Source of the DNA: Streptomyces sp. SLBN-31
GTDB lineage: Bacteria; Actinomycetota; Actinomycetes; Streptomycetales; Streptomycetaceae
DNA: 64,000 bases
Direction of reading: 5' to 3'
Assembly (NCBI RefSeq): GCF_006715395.1
Contig: NZ_VFNC01000002.1
Coordinates: forward strand, 3,827,070-3,891,069
Shown here: positions 24,493 to 35,576 of the stretch, in pieces
Layout of the letters: each line of letters opens with the position of its first letter
Position numbering within the stretch: the first letter of the stretch is position 1
Program-made: the position numbers and the translations under genes
The notes under the pieces: generated by a model
What the model saw: the letters and a program-made list of their open reading frames with translations, nothing else
Database searches by the model: none
Told to the model about the DNA's origin: nothing

Positions 24493-25668
24493 TCAGCCTT
24501 GGCGGACGCCCCGCCGCCACACGTCGGTGACCAGCGGCACGCCCGGGCGGTAGGCCAGGTGGACGTGGCTCGGGGCGTCGAGGACGATCAGGTCGGCGTA
24601 GGCGCCCGGGGTGAGCCGGCCGATGTCCGTGCGGCGGAGCGCCGCCGCGCCGCCCGCCGTGGCCGACCAGACCGCCTCGTCCGGGGTCATGCCCATGTCC
24701 CGTACGGCGAGGGCGATGCAGAAGGGCACGGAGGACGTGAAGGACGAGCCCGGGTTGCAGTCGGTGGAGAGGGCGACGGTGACGCCCGCGTCCAGCAGGC
24801 GGCGGGCGTCCGGCCACTCGGCGCGGGTGGAGAACTCGGCGCCGGGCAGCAGCGTGGCGACCGTGTCGCCGTTCGCCAGGGCGTCGACGTCCGCGTCGGT
24901 GAGGTGGGTGCAGTGGTCGGCGCTGGCCGCGTCGAGTTCGACGGCCAACTGGACGCCGGGGCCGTGGGAGAGCTGGTTGGCGTGGATGCGCGGGTGCAGG
25001 CCCCGGGCCCTGCCCGCGGTGAGGATGGCCCGGGCCTGGTCGCCGTCGAAGGCGCCCTTCTCGCAGAAGACGTCGATCCAACGGGCGTGCGGCGCGCAGG
25101 CGTCGAGCATCTCGCCGGTGACGAGGGAGACGTAGGCGGCCGGGTCGTCGGCGTAGTCGGGCGACACGATGTGGGCGCCGAGGTAGGTGACCTCCTCGGT
25201 GTGCGCGCCGGCGATCCGCAGGGCGCGGGCCTCGTCGGCGACGGTGAGGCCGTAACCGGACTTGGTCTCGAAGGTGGTGGTGCCCTGCCGAAGGGCCTCG
25301 GCGAGGTAGCGGGTGAGGTTCGCCTCCAGCTCCTCGTCGGTGGCCGCGCGGGTGGCGGCGACGGTGGTGCGGATGCCGCCCGCGGTGTAGGAGCGCCCGG
25401 ACATGCGGGCGTTGAACTCCTGGGTCCGGTCGCCCGCGAAGACCAGATGGGAGTGGGAGTCGACGAAGCCCGGCAGGACCGCGCGGCCACCGGCGTCGAC
25501 CCGGTTGTCAGTGGCGGGTGCTTTGCTTGATTCACCGGTCCACACGACGCGGTCGCCCTCGATGACGACGGCCGCGTCCTGGATGAGACCGAGAGGAGAA
25601 CCGTCACCCAGGGAGGGGGAGTTGGTGACCAGCGTGGCGATGTTGGTGATGGCGGTGCTGCTGCTCAT
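24493..25668 (-). CDS. hutI: imidazolonepropionase
   Basis: A 391 aa amidohydrolase. It opens 4-imidazolone-5-propionate to N-formimino-L-glutamate, the third step of histidine breakdown. The metal site HxH is in [15 protein letters not shown]; further ligands are in [10 protein letters not shown] and the Asp of [10 protein letters not shown], and the family motif [12 protein letters not shown] is present. The ATG start at 25668 has a GAGGA site. It is the last gene of the leftward hutU-M20-hutF-hutI operon, 20 bp after hutF. The longer open frame reaching back to 27501 runs through hutF in another phase and is not coding. Confidence 0.94.
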   Translation of the reverse strand: MSSSTAITNIATLVTNSPSLGDGSPLGLIQDAAVVIEGDRVVWTGESSKAPATDNRVDAGGRAVLPGFVDSHSHLVFAGDRTQEFNARMSGRSYTAGGIRTTVAATRAATDEELEANLTRYLAEALRQGTTTFETKSGYGLTVADEARALRIAGAHTEEVTYLGAHIVSPDYADDPAAYVSLVTGEMLDACAPHARWIDVFCEKGAFDGDQARAILTAGRARGLHPRIHANQLSHGPGVQLAVELDAASADHCTHLTDADVDALANGDTVATLLPGAEFSTRAEWPDARRLLDAGVTVALSTDCNPGSSFTSSVPFCIALAVRDMGMTPDEAVWSATAGGAAALRRTDIGRLTPGAYADLIVLDAPSHVHLAYRPGVPLVTDVWRRGVRQG

Positions 25669-25688
25669 GGCGTCCTCGTGGGTGGTCG

Positions 25689-27026
25689 TCAGGCGCGGAG
25701 GGCTTCGATCGCCCGCGCGAGGTCTTGCGGCACGTCCGGTACGAGGGTGTGCGCCCCGTCGCGTACGACGTGCCGCCCGCCCACGATCGTGTGCCGTACG
25801 TCCGCTGCTGTCGCGGCGAATACGGCCGTCTCGGCGCCGAGCCTCGGCAGCGGCCCGGCCGTCCTGACCGAGTCGAGCGCGATCGTCGTCAGGTCGGCGA
25901 GGGCCCCCGCCTCGATGGTGCCCGCCTCCTCCCAGCCGAGGGCCGCGTGGCCGTCGGCACAGGCCGCGCGCAGCAGTGCCGCCGCGGTCCAGTGGCCCCG
26001 GCTGCGGGTGCGCAGCCGCTCGTTCAGCTCCATCGCGCGGGCCTCTTCGAACAGGTCGATGACGGCGTGGCTGTCGGAGCCGAGGCAGAGCGGGGAGCCT
26101 GCCGCCTGCAGGGCGGGGGCGGGGCCGATGCCGTCGGCGAGGTCGCGTTCGGTGGTCGGGCACATGCAGGTGCCGGTTCCGGTGCCGCCGAGGAGGGCGA
26201 TGTCCTCGTCGGTGAGGTGCGTGTTGTGGACGCCGGTGGTGCGGCGGCCGAGGACGCCGTGGTCGGCGAGCAGACGGGTCGGGGTGCACCCGTGGGCGGC
26301 CTGGCAGGCGTCGTTCTCGGCGGTCTGCTCGGACAGGTGCACATGGAGCGGGGCCCGCCGCTCCTCGGCCCACCGCGCGACCGTCGCCAACTGGGCGGCT
26401 GGCACGGCTCGTACGGAGTGGACGGCCGCCCCGATCCGCGCGTGGTCCCGTTCCTTGAGAACTGAACAGCGTTCGGCCCAGGCCTCGGCGGTGCCGTCGG
26501 AGAAGCGCAGCTGGTGGGTGTCGGGCGCCTCGCCGAAGCCGGAGGAGAGGTAGGCGGTGTCGAGGAGGGTGATGCGGATGCCGGCCTCCGCGGCGGCCGC
26601 GATGAGCGCCTCGCCCATGGCGTTGGGGTCGGCGTAGGGGGTGCCGCCGGGGGCGTGGTGCAGGTAGTGGAACTCGCCGACGGAGGTGATGCCGGCGAGG
26701 GCCATCTCGGCGTACACGGCGCGGGCGAGGGCGTGGTAGCTGTCCGGGGTCAGCTTGTCGGCCGTGGCGTACATGATCTCGCGCCAGGTCCAGAAGGTGC
26801 CGGAGCCGACCTGGACGGTGGAGCGCAGGGCGCGGTGGAAGGCGTGCGAGTGGGCGTCGGCGAGGCCGGGGAGGGTCAGTCCGCGCAGGATCTCGGCGCC
26901 GGGCGGCGGGCCGTCGGCGCCCGTGCGGACGGCGGTGATGCGGCCGTCCTCGATGCTCAGGGCGACGCCCGGCTCGACGTGGGTGCCGAGCCAGGCGTGC
27001 TCCAGCCAATAGGTCCGCGTGGTCAC
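25689..27026 (-). CDS. hutF: formimidoylglutamate deiminase
   Basis: A 445 aa amidohydrolase-superfamily enzyme. It converts N-formimino-L-glutamate to N-formyl-L-glutamate plus ammonia, marking the five-step route of histidine catabolism. Metal ligands are in [22 protein letters not shown], and the terminal Asp of CLGSDSHAV. The GTG start at 27026 overlaps the stop of the upstream M20 gene (GTGA). Presence of HutF means a separate deformylase must follow; the M20 hydrolase encoded just upstream is the candidate. Confidence 0.9.
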   Translation of the reverse strand: MTTRTYWLEHAWLGTHVEPGVALSIEDGRITAVRTGADGPPPGAEILRGLTLPGLADAHSHAFHRALRSTVQVGSGTFWTWREIMYATADKLTPDSYHALARAVYAEMALAGITSVGEFHYLHHAPGGTPYADPNAMGEALIAAAAEAGIRITLLDTAYLSSGFGEAPDTHQLRFSDGTAEAWAERCSVLKERDHARIGAAVHSVRAVPAAQLATVARWAEERRAPLHVHLSEQTAENDACQAAHGCTPTRLLADHGVLGRRTTGVHNTHLTDEDIALLGGTGTGTCMCPTTERDLADGIGPAPALQAAGSPLCLGSDSHAVIDLFEEARAMELNERLRTRSRGHWTAAALLRAACADGHAALGWEEAGTIEAGALADLTTIALDSVRTAGPLPRLGAETAVFAATAADVRHTIVGGRHVVRDGAHTLVPDVPQDLARAIEALRA

Positions 27027-28290
27027 CTGCAGGCCAGTCCTTCCAGTACGTCGGCGAGGGCGAGCACCCCGGCCACGCAGTCGTCCTCGGCGGCGTGCTC
27101 GGCCGGGGAGTGCGAGACGCCCGTGGGGTTGCGCACGAACAGCATGGCGGTCGGGATGCGCCCGGAGAGGATTCCGGCGTCGTGTCCGGCGCCGGTACCC
27201 AGCACCGGGACGCTGATGTCGGTGTCCTTGCCGAGGATGCGGGCCAGTTCGTCGCGCAGGGCGTGGTCGAACTCGACGACGGGCGTGAAGGACTCCCGGA
27301 CGACGTCGAGGTCGACGCCGTGGGCGGCGGCGTACTCGCGGGCGGCCTTCTCGACGCCGGTGACCACGACGTCGAGGGTCCGCTGGTCGGCGGCGCGGGA
27401 GTCGAGCCAGCCGCGCACCAGGGACGGGATGGCGTTGACGCCGTTCGGCTCGACGGCGATCTTGCCGAAGGTGGCGACCGCACCGGCGAGTTCGGCCTCA
27501 CGGCGGGCGGCGAGCACGGTCTCCGCGTACGACAGCATCGGGTCGCGCCGGTCCACCAGGCGGGTGGTGCCGGCGTGGTTGGCCTCGCCCCGGAAGTCGA
27601 ACCGCCAGCGCCCGTGCGGCCAGATGGCGCTCGCGATGCCGACCCGGTCGCCGGACAGGTCCAGCGCCCGGCCCTGTTCGACGTGCAGTTCGACGAAGGC
27701 CCCGATCCGGGCGAGCCGCTCGGGGTCGGCGCCGATGGCGTCGGGGTCGTACCCCGCGGCCTCCATGGCCCGCGGGAGGCTGACGCCGTCCCCGTCGGTC
27801 AGCCGGTGCGCCTGCTCGACGGTGAGCTCCCCCGCGGTCAGCCGGGAGCCGACGCAGGCGAGACCGAAGCGGGCGCCCTCCTCGTCGCCGAAGTTGACGA
27901 TGGCAAGCGGCTTGGTGAACTGCGCTCCCCTGAAGCGGAGTTCGTCGAGGGCGGCGAAGGAGGACACAACGCCGAGGGGCCCGTCGAAGGCACCGCCGTC
28001 GGGCACGGAGTCGAGGTGGGACCCCGTGACGACGGCGTCCCCGGCGGTGGGGTCGCCGAGCCAGGCCCACTGGTTGCCGTTCCCGTCGACCTCGTGGGCG
28101 AGCCCCCGCGCCTCGGCCTGCTCCCTGAACCAGGCCCGGCACTCGGCGTCGGCACCGGTCCAGGCGAACCGGCGGTAGCCCCGGGAGCCGGCATACCGCC
28201 CGACGGGCAGCAGCTCACGCCACATCTCGTGGAAGGAACCACCGGCCCGCCCAGGCTGCGGGAGGTCGTTGCGCACGGCGGAAGTGTCCG

Positions 28291-28294
<4 letters not shown>
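27023..28294 (-). CDS. M20-family amidohydrolase (allantoate/N-carbamoyl-amino-acid hydrolase type), hut operon member
   Basis: A 423 aa two-domain binuclear metallohydrolase. Metal-ligand motifs are [35 protein letters not shown] and TGAGHDAG. The dimerisation domain has [13 protein letters not shown]. Generic annotation would be allantoate amidohydrolase. It sits between hutU and hutF with GTGA overlaps on both sides, in an operon that lacks a recognisable HutG. I therefore infer that it removes the formyl group from N-formyl-L-glutamate. Activity on ureido compounds remains the alternative. GTG start at 28294. Confidence 0.85.
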
Positions 28295-29955
<1,661 letters not shown>

Positions 29956-30000
29956 GGTCTGCCTCCTGAGTGGATTGCTCGCAGCGAACCGTTACTACGA

Positions 30001-30027
30001 CTATTCACATCCTCGCGCTCTGAATAG
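30001..30027. promoter_or_regulatory. inverted repeat CTATTCA-N13-TGAATAG in the hutU upstream region
   Basis: Perfect 7-bp arms (30001-30007 and 30021-30027) in an AT-rich 130-bp gap between hutU and the divergent decarboxylase gene. Placement suits an operator for the hut operon, the decarboxylase, or both. The binding protein is unknown. Confidence 0.5.
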
Positions 30028-30085
30028 GACTAGTCAATAGAACCGGCGGGCAGCGAGGATTCGTCCCAGATGTTTGGCTGGACGC

Positions 30086-31489
30086 ATGGGCGAGGGCGAC
30101 GACACGACGGGGGACGGTGTGGGCTACGACAACGGCGGGCGTACGGACGGCGCTGCGCGGCGCGACGACGCGGTGCGGGCGGCCGTGGAGCAGGGGCTCC
30201 TCGGACCGGACACCCCCATCCTCGGCCTTCTGGACGTCACGGGCATCCGCGAGTCGGCGGCCGAGCTGCGTGCGGCCTTCGACGCGGTGACGGCTCCCGG
30301 CACGCCCGTGCTGCACGCCTTCGCCGTGAAGGCGACCCCGCTGGTGCCCGTGGTGCGGCTGCTGCGCGAGGAGGGGCTCGGCGCCGAGGTCGCGAGCCCG
30401 GGCGAGCTGGCGCTGGCGCGGGCGGCGGGAGTGCCGCCGCGGCTGACCGTCCTGGACTCGCCCGCCAAGACGCCGGCCGAACTGCGCGAGGCACTGGCGC
30501 TGGGCATCGCCGTCAACGCCGACAACGCCCAGGAGCTGGCGCGGATCGACGCCCTGATGCGCTCGGCACACAGCGGCTCCCCCATCGGGATCCGGGTGAA
30601 CCCGCAGGTCGGCGGGGGTTCCATCGGGGCGACCTCGACGGCCACGGCGACCTCGAAGTTCGGGGTGGCGCTGCGCGACGAGGGTGCGCGGGAGTGGGTC
30701 GTGCGGGCGTACCGGGAGCGGCCGTGGCTGACTCGGCTGCACGCGCACACCGGGTCGCAGGGCATCCCTCTGTCGCTGATGGCGCAGGGCGTGGCGGAGG
30801 TGTTCGCGCTCGCCGAGGAGATCAACCGGCGCCTCGGCCGGCCGCAGATCGACACGCTCGACATCGGCGGCGGCCTGCCGGTGAACTTCGGCTCGGACGA
30901 GTCGACGCCGACGTACGCGCAGTACGCACGCCTGCTGAGCGAGGCGGTGCCGGGACTGTTCGACGGGCGGTACGGCCTGGTGACCGAGTTCGGCCGGTCG
31001 CTGCTCGCCAAGCACGGGACCGTGGTGGCCCGGGTGGAGTACGCCAAGAGCGCCGGCGGGCGGCCGGTCGCCGTCACGCACGCCGGCGTGCAGGTGGCGG
31101 CGCGGACGGTGTACGTGCCGGGTTCGTGGCCGCTCAGGATCGCCGCCTACGACGCCAAGGGGCGCCCGAAGGAGGGCCCGCCGGTGGTGCAGGACGTCGC
31201 CGGACCGGCCTGTTTCGCGGGCGACCTGCTGGCCGAGGGACGCGCGCTGCCGCTGCTGGAGCAGGGGGACTACGCGGCGGCGCTGGACACGGGCGCGTAC
31301 TACTTCGCGCACCACTACGCCTACAACTCGCTCGCCCGGCCCGGGATCTACGGCTTCGCGCCGGACGGGTCGGGAGAGGTGGCCTTCGCGACCGTGCGCG
31401 AGGCGCAGCAGCTCGACGAGATCGTGGCCGAGGCCGGAGGAGCGCACGCGGGCGCGCTCACCACCTTGCGCGCCCCCGACCGCCGTTGA
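30086..31489 (+). CDS. PLP-dependent decarboxylase, diaminopimelate/ornithine (fold III) family
   Basis: A 467 aa fold-type III PLP enzyme. The PLP lysine is in HAFAVKATPLVP. HAHTGSQG, the Gly-rich phosphate site DIGGGLPVNFG and EFGRSLLAKHG follow. The C-terminal catalytic motif of diaminopimelate decarboxylase (CESxD) is replaced by GPACFAGD, and the aromatic-rich HHYAYNSLARPGIYGF ends the domain. It may therefore act on another amino acid, or be a racemase-like member. It is divergent from hutU. I take the ATG at 30086; TTG at 30074 is possible, and neither has a clear ribosome site. Confidence 0.78.
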   Translation: MGEGDDTTGDGVGYDNGGRTDGAARRDDAVRAAVEQGLLGPDTPILGLLDVTGIRESAAELRAAFDAVTAPGTPVLHAFAVKATPLVPVVRLLREEGLGAEVASPGELALARAAGVPPRLTVLDSPAKTPAELREALALGIAVNADNAQELARIDALMRSAHSGSPIGIRVNPQVGGGSIGATSTATATSKFGVALRDEGAREWVVRAYRERPWLTRLHAHTGSQGIPLSLMAQGVAEVFALAEEINRRLGRPQIDTLDIGGGLPVNFGSDESTPTYAQYARLLSEAVPGLFDGRYGLVTEFGRSLLAKHGTVVARVEYAKSAGGRPVAVTHAGVQVAARTVYVPGSWPLRIAAYDAKGRPKEGPPVVQDVAGPACFAGDLLAEGRALPLLEQGDYAAALDTGAYYFAHHYAYNSLARPGIYGFAPDGSGEVAFATVREAQQLDEIVAEAGGAHAGALTTLRAPDRR

Positions 31490-31658
31490 CGCGTGCCGGG
31501 GCATCTGCGGTTCAACTGCCCTGAATTCGAGGCGAGCCGACCCACCTTAGCCGTCCGGAGCATGTTCCACCGGAAAATGCCATATCCCTCACCCGTCGCG
31601 CACACGTTGCGTAGTTTCGGCGTCACTCAGCCGAACCCCAGGCGGGAGGGGAGCCACG

Positions 31659-32066
31659 GTGCCCGGAATCGACGAGTGTCTGCTGGAAGCCATGCGACTG
31701 CCCGGTGCCCGGGGCGCCGCGCTGATCGACTGGACCAGCGGGCTGGCCCTGGGCAGCGTCGGAGAGGCCCCTGGCGGGGACCAGGAGACCGCTGCGGCGG
31801 AGGCCGCCGAGATCGCCCGGCTGGCCGCAGAGCAGCACGCGTTCGCGCCGGACGACGATGCCGGGGCCGGACCGGCGGCGGACGCCGACCCGCCGGTCGA
31901 GGACCTCATCGTCAGCAACCGGGACAGCTACCACGTGCTGCGGTTCGTGGGGGCGACGTTCGACGGCAGCGTGTTCCTGCACCTGTGGCTGGCCCGCGCC
32001 GAGGGCAACCTGGCGATGGCCCGCATCCGGCTGGGCGAGATGGCCGAACGGCTGGTGCTCGCATGA
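31659..32066 (+). CDS. Roadblock/LC7-like small protein 1
   Basis: A 135 aa protein starting GTG after a GGGAGGGGAG site. The pattern GARGAALIDWTSGLALGSVG followed by DSYHVLRFV and VFLHLWLARAEGNLAMARIRL parallels the Roadblock protein at 33619 (GATGVALVDYTSGMALGTMG, QYHLIRLI, ANLAMARHQL). A longer Ala/Asp insertion separates the two halves. Roadblock proteins regulate small Ras-like GTPases. First of four genes in one direction; its stop overlaps the next start (ATGA). Confidence 0.75.
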   Translation: MPGIDECLLEAMRLPGARGAALIDWTSGLALGSVGEAPGGDQETAAAEAAEIARLAAEQHAFAPDDDAGAGPAADADPPVEDLIVSNRDSYHVLRFVGATFDGSVFLHLWLARAEGNLAMARIRLGEMAERLVLA

Positions 32067-33064
32067 CCGCCGTCCACACCACCGAGCCCCCGCGGCTGCC
32101 GGTCCGCCAGAAGGTCGCCGCCGCCGAGCGCGGCTGGGGCGGCGTCTCGCCGATGCTGACCCGGCTGGCCGCCGAGCGGGCCACCGGCATCCTCTTCCGC
32201 GAGCACGGCACGCTCCACCTCGCCGACGGCCTGGTGGTGCACGCCGAGAGCCCTTGCGCGCCCGGCCTGGAGACGCTCCTGACGGCCCACGGCACGCTCG
32301 CCGTGGAGGCCTGGCGGCAGGCGCTCGGCGAGACGGACGACGACCACCAGGCCGGCCACCTCGCCGGTCTGCGCCTGGTCGACGCCGGCCTGCTCACCCT
32401 CGGGGCCTTCGAGCTGTGCCGGCTGACGGCGCTGTACGACGCCGCGTACTTCGTCCTCGCCCCCAGCTCCACCCCGGGCCGCTTCCGCTACGGCACCGCC
32501 CACGCCCCCGGGCACCGGGCCGCCGTGCGCCGGGTCCCCGTGGCCGCCCTGGAACGCGAGACGCTGCGCCGTCGCGACCTGCTGCACCGCATCTGGCCGG
32601 ACCCGGTCACCGACGAGGCACCGCTGGCCCGCACGGAGCGTCCCGCGGCGCCCGCGCTCACCCGCCGCCAGCGAGCCGTGCTGGCCCACGCGGACGGCGT
32701 CCGTACGGCGCCGGACATCGCCCGGGCCCTGGGCCACCTGGCGTTCCACACGCTGGTCGACGTCCGCCGGCTGGCGGCGGCGGGAGTGCTCGCCCCGCTG
32801 CGCCCGGCCGTCCCCGAGCCGCCGGGCCCGGCGGACCCGGCGGGCGAGGGGTGGGCGGCCCCGGAACCGGCACCGCCGCCGGACCCCGGGCAACCGCCGC
32901 CCCTGCCGAGCCGCGGACGGCCGCCGTACGGCGCGGCGGGCCCGGGACCCGGACCGGCCCGGCCCGCAGCCGGTCACGGGATACCCGCCTTCACCGAACC
33001 GCTGCCGCCCGATCCCCACATCACCTTGCTGAAGAGGCTCAGAGATGCGCTGGAGGCCCTTTGA
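32063..33064 (+). CDS. DUF4388-like protein in the Roadblock cluster
   Basis: A 333 aa cytoplasmic protein. Residues 1-115 (RLAAERATGILFREHGTLHLADGLVVHAESP) look like the DUF4388/PatA-N fold of bacterial signalling proteins. The middle section (about 195-255) resembles a winged helix (RRQRAVLAHADGVRTAPDIARALG, then DVRRLAAAGVL). The C-terminus is Pro-rich, followed by a short helix. The ATG overlaps the preceding stop. Possibly an adaptor or DNA-binding partner of the Roadblock proteins; function not established. Confidence 0.65.
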   Translation: MTAVHTTEPPRLPVRQKVAAAERGWGGVSPMLTRLAAERATGILFREHGTLHLADGLVVHAESPCAPGLETLLTAHGTLAVEAWRQALGETDDDHQAGHLAGLRLVDAGLLTLGAFELCRLTALYDAAYFVLAPSSTPGRFRYGTAHAPGHRAAVRRVPVAALERETLRRRDLLHRIWPDPVTDEAPLARTERPAAPALTRRQRAVLAHADGVRTAPDIARALGHLAFHTLVDVRRLAAAGVLAPLRPAVPEPPGPADPAGEGWAAPEPAPPPDPGQPPPLPSRGRPPYGAAGPGPGPARPAAGHGIPAFTEPLPPDPHITLLKRLRDALEAL

Positions 33065-33086
33065 CCGGTTCGAGAGGAGGCCCCGG

Positions 33087-33596
33087 ATGGCCGTCGACCC
33101 CCATGTCCTCGACGAGTTGCGCCGGCTGAGGGCCCGTGTCCCGCAGCTCACCGGCGCGCTCGCCACGGGGGCGGACGGCGACGTCCTCGCCCAGGACACC
33201 CCCGGCGTCGACCCGCAGGACATGGCGGCGCTCAGCGCGACCGCGCACGCCGCCGCCGTGCGGCTGGCGGACGCGACGGGCCAGGGCGAGGTCCGCGAGC
33301 TGCTGGTGCACGGGGTCTACGGCTACGTCGCGACGTTCACCGCGGGCACCGCCTCCGCGACGGCCGTACTGACCCTGCTCGCCCAGGAGCGGGTGAACGT
33401 CGGCCGGCTCCTGCTGGAGGGCCGCCGGGCGGCCGCCCGGATCGCCGAACTCGTCGACGAGCACGCCCCGGCCGCCCAGCGCGCCAAGCAGACCAAGCCC
33501 GCCAGACCGCCGGCCAAGACGGCCGCCGTACGGACCAGAACCCCGCGCGCGCCACGTACCACGACCACCAACGCGCGCACCACCACGGAAAGTTGA
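33087..33596 (+). CDS. Roadblock/LC7-like small protein 2
   Basis: A 169 aa protein with a Roadblock-type core (LRRLRARVPQLTGALATGADGDVLAQDT, then LLVHGVYGYVATF, then VLTLLAQERVNVGRLLLEGRRAAARI) and a basic Lys/Arg/Thr-rich C-terminal tail (140-169) that could bind nucleic acid or membrane. I prefer ATG 33087, which follows GAGGAGG by 6 bases and leaves 22 bp to the previous stop; the ATG at 33045 overlaps the previous gene. Confidence 0.7.
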   Translation: MAVDPHVLDELRRLRARVPQLTGALATGADGDVLAQDTPGVDPQDMAALSATAHAAAVRLADATGQGEVRELLVHGVYGYVATFTAGTASATAVLTLLAQERVNVGRLLLEGRRAAARIAELVDEHAPAAQRAKQTKPARPPAKTAAVRTRTPRAPRTTTTNARTTTES

Positions 33597-33618
33597 AAGG
33601 GAACCGAGGAACACACTC

Positions 33619-33993
33619 ATGGCCAACACCGAAACCTGTCTGAAGGAAGCCCTCGCCTCCATCGAGGGCGCGACCGGCGTCGCGCTCGTCGACTACACCA
33701 GCGGCATGGCGCTCGGCACGATGGGGGGCAGCAAGGGCTTCGACCTCAATGTCGCCGCCGCGGGCAACACCGACGTCGTCCGCGCCAAGATGCGCACCAT
33801 GGAGCACCTCGGGCTCAAGGCCCAGATCGAGGACATCCTGATCACCCTGTCCGACCAGTACCACCTGATCCGCCTGATCAGCGGAAGGGGCGGCAACGGC
33901 CTGTTCCTCTACCTGGTGCTGGACGGCAAGCGGGCCAACCTGGCGATGGCCCGCCACCAGCTCAAGAGGATCGAGGAGGACCTGGAGGTCTAG
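33619..33993 (+). CDS. Roadblock/LC7 domain protein
   Basis: A 124 aa single Roadblock/LC7 domain of the kind seen in Streptomyces conservons (KEALASIEGATGVALVDYTSGMALG, EDILITLSDQYHLIRLI, LFLYLVLDGKRANLAMARHQLKRIEEDL). Such proteins act on MglA-like GTPases. No GTPase gene is found in this window, so the partner must be elsewhere, or the cluster works without one. GAGGA lies upstream of the ATG. Last gene of the cluster; it ends 13 bp from a convergent gene. Confidence 0.85.
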   Translation: MANTETCLKEALASIEGATGVALVDYTSGMALGTMGGSKGFDLNVAAAGNTDVVRAKMRTMEHLGLKAQIEDILITLSDQYHLIRLISGRGGNGLFLYLVLDGKRANLAMARHQLKRIEEDLEV

Positions 33994-34006
33994 CGGGCGC
34001 GTCAGC

Positions 34007-34600
34007 TCACACGAGTGCCGCGGTGCGGCGCCGCGCCCCGCCCGGGGCCGCGTCGCCCGCCGCGATACCCGTGCTGCGGTAGGCCCTGACCGCCTTGCCG
34101 GCCGGGCGGCCTCCGTTCGCGGAGAGCCAGTCGACCCGGACCCACAGCAGGGCGTCCTCGGTCCGTTCGCGCCGCCCCAGCCAGGCGGCCTTGAGCCGCA
34201 GCCCCGTGCCGGCACCGGCGAGGAGCATCCCGCCCGCGGCCGGCACGGCGAAGGAGGCGCCCAGCGCGGCCAGGAACGCGAGCAGCAGCCACCACCGGTG
34301 CCCGCGCCGCCAGTTGCGCACGCTCACGGCACGGTCCTGGAGCACGTCGTGCCGGCTCGCGCGGACGGCCGAGCGGGCCAGGGCCGTATAGCGACCGCGG
34401 CGGCCGTACGACACCACGGCCGCGGCGACGAGGAACAGCGCGGCCCCCGCCATCACCCCGATCCGGCGCCCGGTCACCCCCGGCACCAGCACCCCGACAC
34501 CCGCCGCGAACACGCCGGCCCACCACAGTGGCGCGGCCCCGGCGCGTACGACGACGGCCACCCGGGCCAGACCCTGAGCCCTGCGATCTGCGCGTGCCAC
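34007..34600 (-). CDS. membrane protein of unknown function
   Basis: A 197 aa protein with four hydrophobic segments (roughly residues 26-42, 46-64, 100-116 and 119-135) in a basic, Arg-rich background, with a hydrophilic C-terminus. No family recognised. The start is GTG at 34600, because GAGGAGG lies 6 bases upstream; the open frame extends to 34681 without a ribosome site. It is convergent with the Roadblock cluster. Confidence 0.6.
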   Translation of the reverse strand: MARADRRAQGLARVAVVVRAGAAPLWWAGVFAAGVGVLVPGVTGRRIGVMAGAALFLVAAAVVSYGRRGRYTALARSAVRASRHDVLQDRAVSVRNWRRGHRWWLLLAFLAALGASFAVPAAGGMLLAGAGTGLRLKAAWLGRRERTEDALLWVRVDWLSANGGRPAGKAVRAYRSTGIAAGDAAPGGARRRTAALV

Positions 34601-34715
34601 GTTCCGCCTCCTCGTCGTCCTGGCACAGTCCTGTGGGCCGGGAGGGTAGCGAGCGAAGGTGAGACGAGTCTGAAAAAACACGCGCCCCGCTGCCGGGCTC
34701 GAACAGCGCGCCCGC

Positions 34716-35576
34716 CTATTCGACGAACAGCCCCCGTGCCGCCGCCCGCGCGTCGAACTCCTCCAGCCGGGCCTGCGCGTCCGGCAGGTCGTCGCACATC
34801 GCCTCCAGCAGCACCCGGCCCAGCAGCATGGGCGCGCAGGCGGTGTCGAAGGCGAGGCCGGTGCCCACGGCGGCGGGCAGCAGCAGGTCCGACACCCTGG
34901 CGACGGGCGCGAACGCGGAGTCGGCGACGGTGACGACGGTCAGCCCGGCCTCCTTCGCGAAGGCCAGCGTGTCCACGACCTCGCGGGGGTGGCGGGGCAG
35001 CGCGAAGCACAGCAGGGCGCTCGCCCCGGCGCGTACGGCGCCCTCGATGCGGTCCTGGATCATCGTGCCGCCCTCGTGCAGCAGCCGTACGTCCGGATGG
35101 ACCTTGGCGGCGAAGTAGGCGAAGCCGTAGGCCTGGGAGGCGGCGGCGCGCAGCCCGAGGACGGGCAGCGGGCGGGAGGCGGCGAGCAGCCGTCCGGCCC
35201 TGCGCACGGGGCGCGGGTCGGCGAGCAGTTCGGCCAGGTGGCGCAGGTTCTCGATCTCGGCCTCGACGGCCTGCTGGTAGGCGTTGTGCGAGGCGGCCTC
35301 GGCGGCCTGTTCCGCCGGCGCGACCTCGCGCAGGTGCCGGCGCAGCGCCGGGTAGCCGTCGAAGCCGAGGGCCACGGCGAAGCGGGTCACCGAGGGCTGG
35401 CTGACCCCGGCCAGTTCGGCCAGCTCCACGCTGGACAGGAAGGGCACGTCGGCGGCCCGGCGCACCATGCTGTGCGCGATGCGCCGCTGGGTCGGCGTCA
35501 GCCGGTGCCCCTCGAAGAGCGCCTGAAGGCGCCCCGCAGGACTGTCCATCACGCTCATGTCCCCTTCCAGGCTCAT
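34716..35576 (-). CDS. MurR/RpiR-family transcriptional regulator
   Basis: A 286 aa protein. An N-terminal helix-turn-helix (HRLTPTQRRIAHSMVRR, then SSVELAELAGVSQPSVTRFAVALGFDGYPALRRHLRE) is followed by a SIS phosphosugar-binding domain (about 125-265: PLPVLGLRAAASQAYGFAYF, ALLCFALPRHPREVVDTLAFAKEAG). These regulators sense sugar phosphates or related ligands. The ATG at 35576 overlaps the stop of the ammonia-lyase-like gene (ATGA). An ATG at 35558 behind GGAAGGGG is also likely. It presumably controls its own operon through the inverted repeats near 37094-37129. Confidence 0.85.
   Translation of the reverse strand: MSLEGDMSVMDSPAGRLQALFEGHRLTPTQRRIAHSMVRRAADVPFLSSVELAELAGVSQPSVTRFAVALGFDGYPALRRHLREVAPAEQAAEAASHNAYQQAVEAEIENLRHLAELLADPRPVRRAGRLLAASRPLPVLGLRAAASQAYGFAYFAAKVHPDVRLLHEGGTMIQDRIEGAVRAGASALLCFALPRHPREVVDTLAFAKEAGLTVVTVADSAFAPVARVSDLLLPAAVGTGLAFDTACAPMLLGRVLLEAMCDDLPDAQARLEEFDARAAARGLFVE

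Noticed and set aside
24493..27501. A single 1002-codon open frame covering hutI and hutF
   Set aside because: The part upstream of 25668 is hutF read in the wrong phase; HutI begins at MSSSTAI with a ribosome site.
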